Shown here piece after piece: positions 9,197 through 17,700 of a stretch of 40,756 nt of DNA; within the stretch, counting starts at the first letter, position 1; every line of letters starts with the position of its first letter. Where the stretch lies: the NCBI GenBank assembly GCA_029821635.1, contig JALGSW010000002.1, positions 72,673-113,428 on the forward strand, written 5' to 3'. The notes beneath the pieces were generated by a model that had not been told where the DNA came from, searched no databases, and saw only the letters and a list, made by a program, of their open reading frames with translations. This DNA is from Candidatus Zipacnadia bacterium (lineage in GTDB: Bacteria > Armatimonadota > Zipacnadia > Zipacnadales > UBA5352). The position numbers were made by a program, and so were the translations under genes.

Positions 9197-11650
9197 GTGA
9201 GGCCCAGCCGGATTGTCGCCATCTACGTGCTCCTGGTCGGCGTATTGTTCTGGGTCCTCGATGCGGCTGTTGAGTCAGTGGTCATGGGCCGCGGCAGCTT
9301 CCTGAGCACGCTGCTAACGGACATTGATCCTCATGATCTGTGGATGCGAGCTACGGTGCTGGCTCTATGCGGTCTCCTGGGTGGCCTGCTGGCGTGGCAC
9401 ATGAGGCGGTGGGAGCAGGGCCTGAAGGTTACAGGAGAGTTGCTGCGAGAGAGCGAGGAGCGCTATCGCGGGCTCTACGAGTCGATGAGTGAGGGAGTGG
9501 CGTTCCACGAGCTGGTTCACGATGGGGATGGCGCGGCCATCGACTACCGGATCGTGGACGTGAACCCCACCTTCGAGACGATCCTGGGGATTCCGAGGGG
9601 GAACGCGGTCGGGCGTCTGGGCTCGGAGCTGTATGGGGCCGACGAGGCGCCGCTGCTTGACGTGTACGCGGAGGTGGTGACCAGCGGGAGGCTCACCACG
9701 CTGGAGACGTACCAGGAAGCCCTCGATAGGGACTTCCACATCTCGGCCTTCAGGACGCCCGCGGGCGGCTTCGCGACGGTCTTCGAGGACATCAGTGATC
9801 GGAGGCGTGCGGAAGAAGAGCTGCTGCAGCGCACACATGACCTCGGCAAGCGCGTGAAGGAGATACGCTGCCTCTACCAAGTCGCGCGCCTCTCAGGTGA
9901 CCACGGCCGGACGCTCAACGACGTGCTCCAGGATATCGCGGACGTCCTGCCCGTCTCGTGGCAATGGCCGGAGATCGCCAGCGCCCAGATCGAGTTCAGT
10001 GACGCGCTCTTCCAGGCAGGGACCACGGAGGGGGTGCCTGTCGCTGCTCAGTCCGCGGAGATTGTCGTGCGAGGAGAGACGGTCGGGCGCGTGACGGTGC
10101 GCTACCACGCCGAACGCGCGGAAGAGGACGGGGGGCCCTTTCTGACTGAGGAGCAGGACTTGATCGACACGGTGGCGCGGGTCATTGGGGACACGGTGGA
10201 GCATCAGCAGGCGGAGGCCGAGCGGGAGAGCCTGGCGCGCTTCCCGAGCGAGAACCCCAGCCCGGTGCTGCGCGCGCGCGAGGATGGAGCGGTTGTCTAC
10301 GCCAACGCCGCCGCGGCGGCGTTGCTCCACAAGCTCGGCTCGGGTGTGGGGCGCCCCGCGCCGACGGAGTGGCTCGAGCCGGTCGGGAAGGCAATGCGTT
10401 CAGGCACGCTTCGTCGCATCGAGGTCACGATCGCGCATCAGACTCTGATCCTCAACGTCGCTCCCGTGAGCAAACAGGGCTATGCGACTATCTACGGGAT
10501 GGACGTGACGGAGCGCCGCGCCGCCGAGAGGGCGTTGCTGGAGATCGAACAGCGCTACCGCACCGTCTTCGAGAACACCGGAGCCGCTACGTGCCTCATC
10601 GGGGCCGAAGGCACCATCATTCTCGCCAATGAGGGCTTCGCGCAGCTTGCGTCTGCCTCTCGTGAGGAGATCGAGGGCAAGCTTGCTTTCCTTGGCCTCT
10701 GCGCGCCGCACGAGCAGGAACGGCTGGCCGCCTATCATTACAGCCGCCGCAAGCCCGAAATCGACGCGCCGAAGCGCTACGAGTTCGACTTCGTCAATCG
10801 CGACGGGGAGGTGCGCCGGGTATTCATGCACATCGACATGATCCTCGGCACGCAGACCTCGGTCGCGTCGCTGGTGGATGTCACAGAACTGCGCCGGACG
10901 CAGACGGAGTTGCAGGCGCTCACAGAGGAGTTGGAGGAACGGGTGCAGCGCCGCACGACCGAGCTGCGGGCCGCCAACGAGGAACTGGAGGCCTTCGCCT
11001 ACTCAATCTCGCACGACCTGCGCGCGCCGCTGCGGTCGATCGACGGCTTCTCCAAGGCGGTGCTGGATGATTACGCTGAGTGCCTCGATGAGACCGGGAA
11101 GAGCCACCTGGATCGCGTGCGGCTCGCGAGTCAGCGCATGGGAGACCTGATCGACGACATTCTGCAGCTCTCAAAGATCACGCGGGTAGAGATGCGCGTC
11201 GATCGCGTTGACATGTCCGCGCTGGCGCTCGAGATCATCGAGGAGTTGCGCGCCGTGGAGCCGGAGCGGTCGGTCGAGGTCGTCATCGAAGCAGACATGA
11301 TCGTGGATGCCGACCGGCGGCTGCTCGAGGTCGCGTTGCGCAATCTACTTGGCAACGCGTGGAAGTTCACGGGAAGACGCGAGCAGGCGCGGATCGAATT
11401 CGCGTCGAAACCTGATGAAGATGGACGTGCGGTCTACTGCGTGACCGACAACGGCGCGGGCTTTGACATGGCGTACGCCGACAAGCTTTTCCAGCCATTT
11501 CAGCGGCTGCACCGCATCGACGAGTTCCCCGGTACCGGCGTCGGTCTGGCTACGGTGCGGCGAGTGATTCGTCGCCACGGAGGGGATGTGTGGGCAGAGG
11601 GAGAGGTCGGGAAGGGCGCGGGATTCTACTTCTCGTTCCATGACCTTTGA
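9197..11650 (+). CDS. Membrane-bound PAS/GAF sensor histidine kinase
   Basis: An 817-residue sensor kinase. Two hydrophobic segments (about 6-25 and 53-71) anchor the N-terminus. A PAS domain follows (about 85-200, SEERYRGLYESMSEG), then a GAF-like region (about 220-337), two more PAS regions (about 346-440 and 449-565) and a coiled coil. The HisKA H-box is SISHDLRAPLRSIDG with phospho-acceptor His606. The ATPase domain has NLLGNAWKFTG (N-box), DNGAGFD (G1) and GTGVGLATV (G2). The H-box and FQRLHRIDEFPGTGVGL resemble phytochrome-type and Rcp-linked kinases. GTG at 9197 has AGGAGG at 9183-9188, 8 bases upstream. A single-domain response regulator follows after 13 bases, so the two very likely form a phosphotransfer pair. 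The ligand is unknown. Confidence 0.9.
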   Translation: MRPSRIVAIYVLLVGVLFWVLDAAVESVVMGRGSFLSTLLTDIDPHDLWMRATVLALCGLLGGLLAWHMRRWEQGLKVTGELLRESEERYRGLYESMSEGVAFHELVHDGDGAAIDYRIVDVNPTFETILGIPRGNAVGRLGSELYGADEAPLLDVYAEVVTSGRLTTLETYQEALDRDFHISAFRTPAGGFATVFEDISDRRRAEEELLQRTHDLGKRVKEIRCLYQVARLSGDHGRTLNDVLQDIADVLPVSWQWPEIASAQIEFSDALFQAGTTEGVPVAAQSAEIVVRGETVGRVTVRYHAERAEEDGGPFLTEEQDLIDTVARVIGDTVEHQQAEAERESLARFPSENPSPVLRAREDGAVVYANAAAAALLHKLGSGVGRPAPTEWLEPVGKAMRSGTLRRIEVTIAHQTLILNVAPVSKQGYATIYGMDVTERRAAERALLEIEQRYRTVFENTGAATCLIGAEGTIILANEGFAQLASASREEIEGKLAFLGLCAPHEQERLAAYHYSRRKPEIDAPKRYEFDFVNRDGEVRRVFMHIDMILGTQTSVASLVDVTELRRTQTELQALTEELEERVQRRTTELRAANEELEAFAYSISHDLRAPLRSIDGFSKAVLDDYAECLDETGKSHLDRVRLASQRMGDLIDDILQLSKITRVEMRVDRVDMSALALEIIEELRAVEPERSVEVVIEADMIVDADRRLLEVALRNLLGNAWKFTGRREQARIEFASKPDEDGRAVYCVTDNGAGFDMAYADKLFQPFQRLHRIDEFPGTGVGLATVRRVIRRHGGDVWAEGEVGKGAGFYFSFHDL

Positions 11651-11663
11651 GGAGAGAAAAGCG

Positions 11664-12119
11664 ATGGCCAGCGGCGTGATATTGCTTGTGGAGGACAACC
11701 CGGATGACGTCGAGTTAACGCTCCGCGGGGTGCTTCACGGGCGCATCAGTAACGAGGTCGTCGTCACGCGCGACGGTCAGGAGGCGCTGGACTATCTCTT
11801 CTGCCGCGGCGACTGGACCGGTCGGAACGCGCACGACCTGCCCGCCATCGTGCTGCTCGACATCCACCTGCCCAGGATGAACGGTCTCGAGGTGCTGCGG
11901 CATATCAGGACCGATGAGCGCACCAGTCGCCTGCCTGTGGTGATGCTCACCTCCTCGAACGAGGAGCGTGACCTCGCGGAGAGCTACGACCTCGGCGCGA
12001 ACAGCTTCGTGCGCAAGCCGGTGGACTTCGACCAGTTCGCGGCTGCCGTCCACCAGCTCGGGCTCTACTGGCTCGTGATCAACGAGCCCCCGCCACCGAC
12101 AAGAGGAGTGAGACCGTGA
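11664..12119 (+). CDS. Single-domain response regulator (Rcp1-like)
   Basis: A 151-residue stand-alone receiver of the type that partners phytochrome-like kinases. Acidic pocket VEDNPDD (residues 9-15), phospho-acceptor Asp66 in LLDIHLPRMNG, switch Thr96 in MLTSS and Lys118 in FVRKPV are all present. There is no DNA-binding or enzymatic output, so it acts as a phosphate relay or by protein contact. The insertion CRGDWTGRNAHDLPAI before the phospho-site is typical of Rcp1-type regulators. ATG at 11664 has GAGGAG 9 bases upstream. Its stop overlaps the next start as GTGA, so it is translationally coupled to the hybrid kinase. Confidence 0.93.
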   Translation: MASGVILLVEDNPDDVELTLRGVLHGRISNEVVVTRDGQEALDYLFCRGDWTGRNAHDLPAIVLLDIHLPRMNGLEVLRHIRTDERTSRLPVVMLTSSNEERDLAESYDLGANSFVRKPVDFDQFAAAVHQLGLYWLVINEPPPPTRGVRP

Positions 12120-14812
12120 CTGCGCTGCGGGTGCTGCTCGTCGAGGATACCGAGGATGATGCGCTGCTCATCGCCCGTGAGCTCAGGCGCTACGGCCTGA
12201 GGATCGAGCCCCACCGCGTTGAGACCGAGCAGGAGCTGGGCGAGGCGCTCGCCCGCGCGTCGTGGGACCTCGCGATCCTTGACCACAATCTTCCGGGCTT
12301 CGGCGGCCCCGAGGCCCTCAGACTGCTGCAGGAGCACGGTTTCGGCGGCCCGATGATCATCGTTTCGGGCACCATCGATGAGCAGACCGCCGTCGAGGTG
12401 ATGCGCGCGGGTGCGCATGACTACGTCATGAAGGACAACCTGGCGCGTCTCGGTCCGGCCATCGAGCGCGAATTGCGCGACGCAGAAGCGCGCCGAGAGC
12501 GTCAGCGCACACAGGAGGCCCTGGACGCCAGCGAGAGGCAGAGCCGCACACTGATCGAGACGATGGGCGACGGCCTCACGATGATCGACCCCGAACATCG
12601 CGTCACCTACGCCAACGAGGCTTTCGCGGAGATGGTCGGCTACCGGCTTGATGAGCTCGTGGGCGTGCCCCTCGAGCAGCTCTACGCCCCGTCCAGCCAG
12701 GAGCGACTCGCGGAGCAGCTCGCGCGCCGCTTCGCCGAGGGTGTATCCGCCGAGTATGAGGCCACGCTCCTCTCTCGCGACGGCCGCGAGATCCCCGTAC
12801 TCACACACGCAACGACACTGCGCGACGATGCCGGCGAGATCGTCGGCGCGCTTGCGGTCATTAAGGACATTACCCAGCGCGCGCGCGCCGAGGCCCGCGT
12901 GCGCGAGAGCGAGGAGCGGTTACGCGCGGTCTTCGACGCCTCACCCGACGGTGTTGTCGCTCTCACCGCGGACGGTCGCATCATCGACTGCAACGCATCG
13001 ATCGTGGGGGCTCTGGGCGCGCGCTCTACGGAAGACCTGATCGGGAAAGCCGCAATCGACTTCATCGCCCCCGATCAGCGCGAGGACGCAGTCGCCCGAC
13101 TGCGGGAGGTGCTGCGGGTCGGTGCGGCCCGCTCACTGGAGTATGACGTCGTCAGCCTCGACGGAGAGCGCTTCCCGGTCGAGGTGTCCGCCAACGCGAT
13201 CAGCGATGAGGAAGGCAACCCCGTTGGCGTCGTGCTCGCCCTCCAGGACATCAGCGCGCGCAGAGCCAGCGAGCACGAGGTCCAGCAACTCAACCAGTTC
13301 CGGCACTCGATCATCGACCAGGCCAACATCTGGTTGCACGTGCTCGACCGCGACCTGAACACGATCGTCTGGAACCCCGCAGCCGCCGAGATGACCGGCG
13401 TCTCGCCCGAAGAGGCGCTCCACAGCCACTTCACGTGGGAGGTCATGTACCCCGACCCGAACGAGCGCGAGGCGATGCTGGGCACCGCTCGGGAGATCAT
13501 CGAGGAGGGGCGTGTGCTGGAGAACCACGAGACTATCATCTGCACCCGTAGCGGTGGCACGCGGTCGATCTCCTGGAACGCTCGCCGGCTCCTGGACGCC
13601 GGAGGCGAGCCGATCGGCCTCCTCGCCACGGCCCGCGACGTCACCGAGCACAAGCAGCTCGAGACCCAGCTCCGCCAGGCCGTGAAGATGGAGGCTATTG
13701 GACGACTCGCCGGCGGCATCGCGCATGACTTCAACAACATGCTCACCGCCATCCTCGGCAACGTCCAGCTCATCTCCATGCGCATGGACGAGAGCGATGA
13801 CAACCAGCGGTTGCTGGGCGAGATCCGCGTGGCAGCCCGCCGCTCCGCCGACCTCACCCGCCAGCTCCTCGCCTTCAGCCGCAAGCAGGCGATGGTGCCG
13901 GTGGCGCTCGACCTGAACGCCGTCATCGAGCGCATCGAGCCGATGCTCCAGCGGATGATCGGCGAGGACATCTCGGTACTGACGAATTTCGACCCGTACC
14001 TCGGGCTCACCATGGCCGATCCCTCGCAGACCGACCAGGTGCTGATGAACCTGGTCGTGAACGCCCGCGATGCCATGCCCGACGGCGGCATTCTCACGAT
14101 CGAGACCGCCAACGCCGTGCTCGACGAGAGCTACGCGGCCGGCTACGCCGACCTGCAGCCGGGCCGCTACGTGATGTTGTCGGTCAGTGACACGGGCATC
14201 GGCATGGACCGCGAGACGCAGGAGCGCATCTTCGAGCCGTTCTTCACGACGAAGCCCGAGGATCGCGGCACGGGTCTTGGGCTGGCGACCGTCTACGGGA
14301 TCGTGAGCCAGAGCGGTGGGCATATCTATGTGTATTCAGAGCCGGGGGAGGGGACGGTCTTCAAGGTCTACCTGCCGCTGCTCGAGTCGGGCGAGGCGGC
14401 GGATCTTGACGAGCGTGCCGGCAGCGAGGACCTGACCGGGCGGGAGACGATCCTGCTGGTAGAGGATGAGGACATCGTGCGCGACCTGATCGCGACGGTG
14501 CTGCGTAGGCACGGGCATTCGGTCCTCACGGCGCCGGATGCGGACGAGGCGCTGGAGATCGCGGCGGGGTATGATGGGCAGATAGACATCATGGTGACGG
14601 ACGTGGTGATGCCTGGCGACAGCGGCCCGGAGCTAGCGAGAGCGATGGCTCAGATACGCCCGGAGATGCCGGTGCTGTTCATCAGTGGCTATGCGGAGAA
14701 CATGGTGGCACGCCAAGGCGTACTACAGGAGGGCGTGCACTACCTGCAGAAGCCTTTTGACCCGGAGAAGCTGCTCAGGAAGATCCGCGCGGTGCTCAGC
14801 GGGGAGAGGTAG
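12116..14812 (+). CDS. Hybrid histidine kinase: REC-PAS-PAS-PAS-HisKA-HATPase-REC
   Basis: An 898-residue soluble hybrid kinase. The N-terminal receiver (about 5-120) has acidic VEDTEDD, phospho-acceptor Asp56 in LAILDHNLPGF and Lys106. Three PAS regions follow (about 140-260, 265-380, 395-515). The kinase core has MEAIGRLAGGIAHDFNNML with phospho-His537, N-box NLVVNARDAMPDGG, G1 SDTGIGM, F-box FEPFFTTK and G2 GTGLGLATVYGI. The C-terminal receiver has VEDED, Asp829 in MVTDVVMPGDSG, FISGY and Lys in LQKPF. No transmembrane segment is visible. GTG at 12116 overlaps the regulator's stop by four bases and has GAGGAG upstream. Two receivers around one kinase suggest that the N-terminal receiver takes phosphate or signal from the upstream pair and the C-terminal one passes it on or dampens the kinase. 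Confidence 0.92.
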   Translation: MTALRVLLVEDTEDDALLIARELRRYGLRIEPHRVETEQELGEALARASWDLAILDHNLPGFGGPEALRLLQEHGFGGPMIIVSGTIDEQTAVEVMRAGAHDYVMKDNLARLGPAIERELRDAEARRERQRTQEALDASERQSRTLIETMGDGLTMIDPEHRVTYANEAFAEMVGYRLDELVGVPLEQLYAPSSQERLAEQLARRFAEGVSAEYEATLLSRDGREIPVLTHATTLRDDAGEIVGALAVIKDITQRARAEARVRESEERLRAVFDASPDGVVALTADGRIIDCNASIVGALGARSTEDLIGKAAIDFIAPDQREDAVARLREVLRVGAARSLEYDVVSLDGERFPVEVSANAISDEEGNPVGVVLALQDISARRASEHEVQQLNQFRHSIIDQANIWLHVLDRDLNTIVWNPAAAEMTGVSPEEALHSHFTWEVMYPDPNEREAMLGTAREIIEEGRVLENHETIICTRSGGTRSISWNARRLLDAGGEPIGLLATARDVTEHKQLETQLRQAVKMEAIGRLAGGIAHDFNNMLTAILGNVQLISMRMDESDDNQRLLGEIRVAARRSADLTRQLLAFSRKQAMVPVALDLNAVIERIEPMLQRMIGEDISVLTNFDPYLGLTMADPSQTDQVLMNLVVNARDAMPDGGILTIETANAVLDESYAAGYADLQPGRYVMLSVSDTGIGMDRETQERIFEPFFTTKPEDRGTGLGLATVYGIVSQSGGHIYVYSEPGEGTVFKVYLPLLESGEAADLDERAGSEDLTGRETILLVEDEDIVRDLIATVLRRHGHSVLTAPDADEALEIAAGYDGQIDIMVTDVVMPGDSGPELARAMAQIRPEMPVLFISGYAENMVARQGVLQEGVHYLQKPFDPEKLLRKIRAVLSGER

Positions 14813-14862
14813 GAGTGGTGGGACTCCGGGGCCGTGCCGGCAACGGCTGACGACTGAAAGAC

Positions 14863-14884
14863 GCACGGGCGAGGGCGCCCGTGC
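14863..14884. terminator. Hairpin between convergent kinase and peptidase genes
   Basis: Nine-base-pair GC stem (14863-14871 with 14876-14884) with loop AGGG, in the 145-base gap between the hybrid kinase stop and the stop of the minus-strand M28 peptidase. There is no U-run on either side, so the call rests on stem and position. Confidence 0.5.
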
Positions 14885-14957
14885 CGCCGGAATGCGTCAG
14901 CTCAATCCGGCGCCACGCCCGCGTCGTTGCCCCATTGCCCATTCCCGCCGTTCCGCC

Positions 14958-16463
14958 CTACCCGAAGTACCTCTCCGCCAGTTCCTCCACCTCCGCCATC
15001 TGCGCGTCCGGGATGGTGCGCTCGAACGGCGCGTCGTCCGCTGCGAGGTGTGCCAGGTGCGCCGCCGCGTTCGCGTGTGTGGCAATCACCTCAGCCGACA
15101 CCGACTGCAGGTCGTCCAGATGCGAGTGGTGGAAGTAGCGCGTCCCCGCCTGGTTCATCCGATGCAGGAACACCGACGGGCAACCCCGCACGTTGAACGC
15201 GAACATGTCCGAGAAGGGTGACACCTGCTCCATCACCTCTCCAGAAAGCACCGGCGTGCCCTCCCGACCCGCGCGTCCGATCTCCATCGGCCGCCCGAGC
15301 TCGTGCCCGCGAGCGATGGAGCCGCGCTCCGAAACCGTCCCCGCCGAGACGCCCCGCGCGGCTCCCGAGCCGGCCTCGGCCGGCCGATGCACTTCGCCCC
15401 CGCGCGTTGATGAGCCGCGCCCACGGCTCTCCGCAAGCATCCCTGCCGCCTCCGACAGCGGCTCGCGCAGGCGCTGATGGCCGGGGCTGGTCATGCGCAC
15501 GCACGCCTCGCGCAACTCCTCCGGGCCTACCACCATGAGCTGATTGCGCCCGGTGATCGCCGCGACCGAATCGAGGTTCACCACCAGCCGCGTGCAGTCG
15601 GCTTCGTCCGGGTGGCGCTCAACGTAGACGCGCGAGCCCTCCGAAAGCTGCTCCTCCGCGCCGAAGCCGCAGAAGCGGGTGGTGCGCTCGGGTCGCTCGC
15701 CCAGCTCCACGAGCATGCGCGCCGCTTCGAGCATCGCGGCGATGCCCGAGCCGTCGTCCTCCGCGCCCGTGCCCACGATGACGCTGTCGGTGTGCGCGGC
15801 CACGTGCACCATCTCATCGCCGCCACCGGGCAGGTCGGCCCAGACGTTGACCGACTCGCCCTCCTCGCGCCAGGCATCGCTGACGAGCCGCACGCGCGGC
15901 GCGGTCAGCTTCGCGATGTCAAGCGCCTCCCAGTAAGGCACGCTGACCTGCGGGAGTGTGACGATGTCGCGCCAGCCGTAGGGGATGCCCGCGGAGACCG
16001 GCCAGTCCACCGGGAAGCGGTCATCCACCCACAGCAGCCCGACCGCGCCGCAGGTGTTGAGCTGCTGGAGCTTGCGCGTGTCGCCACCGTGCAGCCCCCA
16101 GATCAGGAGAATCTTCCCCTCGACGTCGTGCATCGCGAGGTCCGCGGGCGTCGCGTGATCGACGTACACGACGTCGGCCTCGAGGCCCTCGTCCAGCGTT
16201 GGCAGCGAGTTGGCGATGGGGATGCACTCGATCGAGGGGCCATCGCCTGAGAGCACGTCCACGCGCGCGGTCTCATAGCCCCAGAGGTGGAACGGGAAGG
16301 TCTCGAGGGAGACGTCTGCCAGACCGAGTGCCTCCATCTGGTCGGCGACGTACTCGGCGGCGCGCCGCTCGGCCTCGGTGGCCGCGAGGCGGTTGCCGAT
16401 GTCCCGGCAGAGCACCTGCAGATGGCGGTCGATCGCGTCAGGTGAGGCGTTGAAGAGTGGCAT
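14958..16463 (-). CDS. M28-family metallopeptidase with PA-like domain and an unusual insert
   Basis: A 501-residue di-zinc aminopeptidase-like protein. Metal-site candidates in family order: His224 (VAAHTDSV), Asp237 (EDDGSG), Glu270-Glu271 (GAEEQ, catalytic base plus ligand), Asp298 (VVNLDSV) and His446/His448 (YFHHSHLDD). Residues about 70-200 form the protease-associated-type domain placed before the catalytic core. No signal peptide is seen. Residues about 345-407 (coordinates about 15243-15431) are a Gly/Arg/Ser/Glu-rich stretch between two helices, just before the conserved SPFSD. It looks unlike the rest of the protein and is probably an in-frame insertion. ATG at 16463 has AGGAGG (minus strand, 16472-16477) 8 bases upstream. 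The sialidase-like gene lies 56 bases upstream on the same strand. Confidence 0.85.
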   Translation of the reverse strand: MPLFNASPDAIDRHLQVLCRDIGNRLAATEAERRAAEYVADQMEALGLADVSLETFPFHLWGYETARVDVLSGDGPSIECIPIANSLPTLDEGLEADVVYVDHATPADLAMHDVEGKILLIWGLHGGDTRKLQQLNTCGAVGLLWVDDRFPVDWPVSAGIPYGWRDIVTLPQVSVPYWEALDIAKLTAPRVRLVSDAWREEGESVNVWADLPGGGDEMVHVAAHTDSVIVGTGAEDDGSGIAAMLEAARMLVELGERPERTTRFCGFGAEEQLSEGSRVYVERHPDEADCTRLVVNLDSVAAITGRNQLMVVGPEELREACVRMTSPGHQRLREPLSEAAGMLAESRGRGSSTRGGEVHRPAEAGSGAARGVSAGTVSERGSIARGHELGRPMEIGRAGREGTPVLSGEVMEQVSPFSDMFAFNVRGCPSVFLHRMNQAGTRYFHHSHLDDLQSVSAEVIATHANAAAHLAHLAADDAPFERTIPDAQMAEVEELAERYFG

Positions 16464-16519
16464 CGTTACGGCCTCCTCACACGGCCTCCAAGCGGGGGCG
16501 CCTGGAGGTCGGCTCCAGT

Positions 16520-17557
16520 TCAGAACTCATCCTCAGTGAAGAACAGGCCGCGGATCTGGGCCATGGGCGCGTCATCGTTGATGTAGTTCACGACGAAGAA
16601 GCGACCGTCCTCCAACTCTACCCATCCGCAGTAGGACGAATCCGAGCGCTCGCTCGAGTCGTGATCGAGCGGCAGGACGACGCCGGTCTGGTCGTCGCGC
16701 ATGGGACTGAGGGCAGCCTCGACGGTTTCGCGGTAGGCGAAGAGGTTCTTCGCGAACGGTCCGCGTCCGGGCTGGTGGCGGTAGAGGACCATCACGTGCC
16801 CGGAGGTCGTGACCCCCGCAACGGGCCGATGGCAGCCGTTCATGGGCGTGTCGAAGGGCCCGAGCCAGTCGTCGCCATCGTTGAGGGAGATGCACTTGGG
16901 GCCGGGGTGGCCGGTGCGGGAGTTGTCGCGCATGTAGCAGATCAGTTCGCCGGTGGGCATGCGGGCGATGCTGGCCTCGCAGGCATCGTAGAGATGGGTG
17001 CAGCAGACGGTGATCGGCCCGCGCCAGCTCTCGCCGCCATCGTCGGATAGATGGACCATCTGGCGGTAGATCAGCGGCGCCATCTCTCGCAGACGCCGAT
17101 GCGTGGCAAGCAGCAGGCGGCCGGACGGAAGCTCGACGACCTGGTCTGGGACGATGCCCGGCACGCCGATGTCCACCGGGTCGGAGAAGCTCGCGCCATT
17201 GTCGGTGCTCGTCCAGACCCAGACGGTCGACTCGGACTGGGAGTCGGCAACACCCGGCTCCCTGTAGAAGCCGTCGCAGATCAGGAGGATGCGGCCGTCG
17301 GAGAGCCGGCTGATGCGCGGGCAGTTCCACTTGAGGAGGCGGGCGCCTTGGATTTCCGAGCGCACCACGTAGGTCTTCTCCGACCACGTGACGCCCTGGT
17401 CGTCGCTGGTGCGGAAGACGAGGTGCGTGAACTGGTCTCCCGTGTGCGAGTCGCTCTCGCGGTAGGTGATGATGAGGCGGCCCGTGTCGGTGAGGCAGAC
17501 ATCGGGGAAGCACTCGTAGATGGAGTCGTCGCGGCTGATGGTGAACTTCTCGATCAT
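16520..17557 (-). CDS. BNR-repeat sialidase-like protein, single domain
   Basis: A 345-residue protein made of one sialidase-type propeller with three Asp boxes: SDDQGVTW (51-58), STDNGASF (117-124) and SDDGGESW (171-178). Between blades it has repeated LSDGRILL / LPSGRLLL / MPTGELIC strands typical of the fold. No signal peptide is present, so it is probably cytosolic and may work on imported sugars, or may be a non-catalytic propeller. ATG at 17557 is preceded only by a weak GGCGGGGA. It is probably co-transcribed with the M28 peptidase; the hairpin at 17649-17676 separates it from the flotillin gene. It shares the fold with the protein at 2692-4491 but lacks that protein's LamG domain. Confidence 0.8.
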   Translation of the reverse strand: MIEKFTISRDDSIYECFPDVCLTDTGRLIITYRESDSHTGDQFTHLVFRTSDDQGVTWSEKTYVVRSEIQGARLLKWNCPRISRLSDGRILLICDGFYREPGVADSQSESTVWVWTSTDNGASFSDPVDIGVPGIVPDQVVELPSGRLLLATHRRLREMAPLIYRQMVHLSDDGGESWRGPITVCCTHLYDACEASIARMPTGELICYMRDNSRTGHPGPKCISLNDGDDWLGPFDTPMNGCHRPVAGVTTSGHVMVLYRHQPGRGPFAKNLFAYRETVEAALSPMRDDQTGVVLPLDHDSSERSDSSYCGWVELEDGRFFVVNYINDDAPMAQIRGLFFTEDEF

Positions 17558-17648
17558 GGCCGATCCCCGCCTTCGGAGTAAGTGTTCAGGGGCGCGAAGG
17601 ACTTCGACGCGCAGGCGCCGGGGCCTCCTGCGGTGCCCGTACATGCAG

Positions 17649-17676
17649 CGGGGGACGCGATGGCTCGCGTCCCCCG
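17649..17676 (-). terminator. Terminator after the flotillin gene
   Basis: Perfect 12-bp stem (17649-17660 with 17665-17676) with a 4-base loop, 25 bases past the flotillin stop and before the next minus-strand start at 17557. It is GC-rich with no strong U-run. It separates the membrane-stress operon from the sialidase/peptidase pair. Confidence 0.65.
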
Positions 17677-17700
17677 TGACAGGTCACACGACGGGTCGGC

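Noticed and set aside
13075..14323. Long minus-strand frames opposite the hybrid kinase
   Set aside because: They are shadows of the PAS/HisKA/HATPase coding sequence, without ribosome sites or domains.
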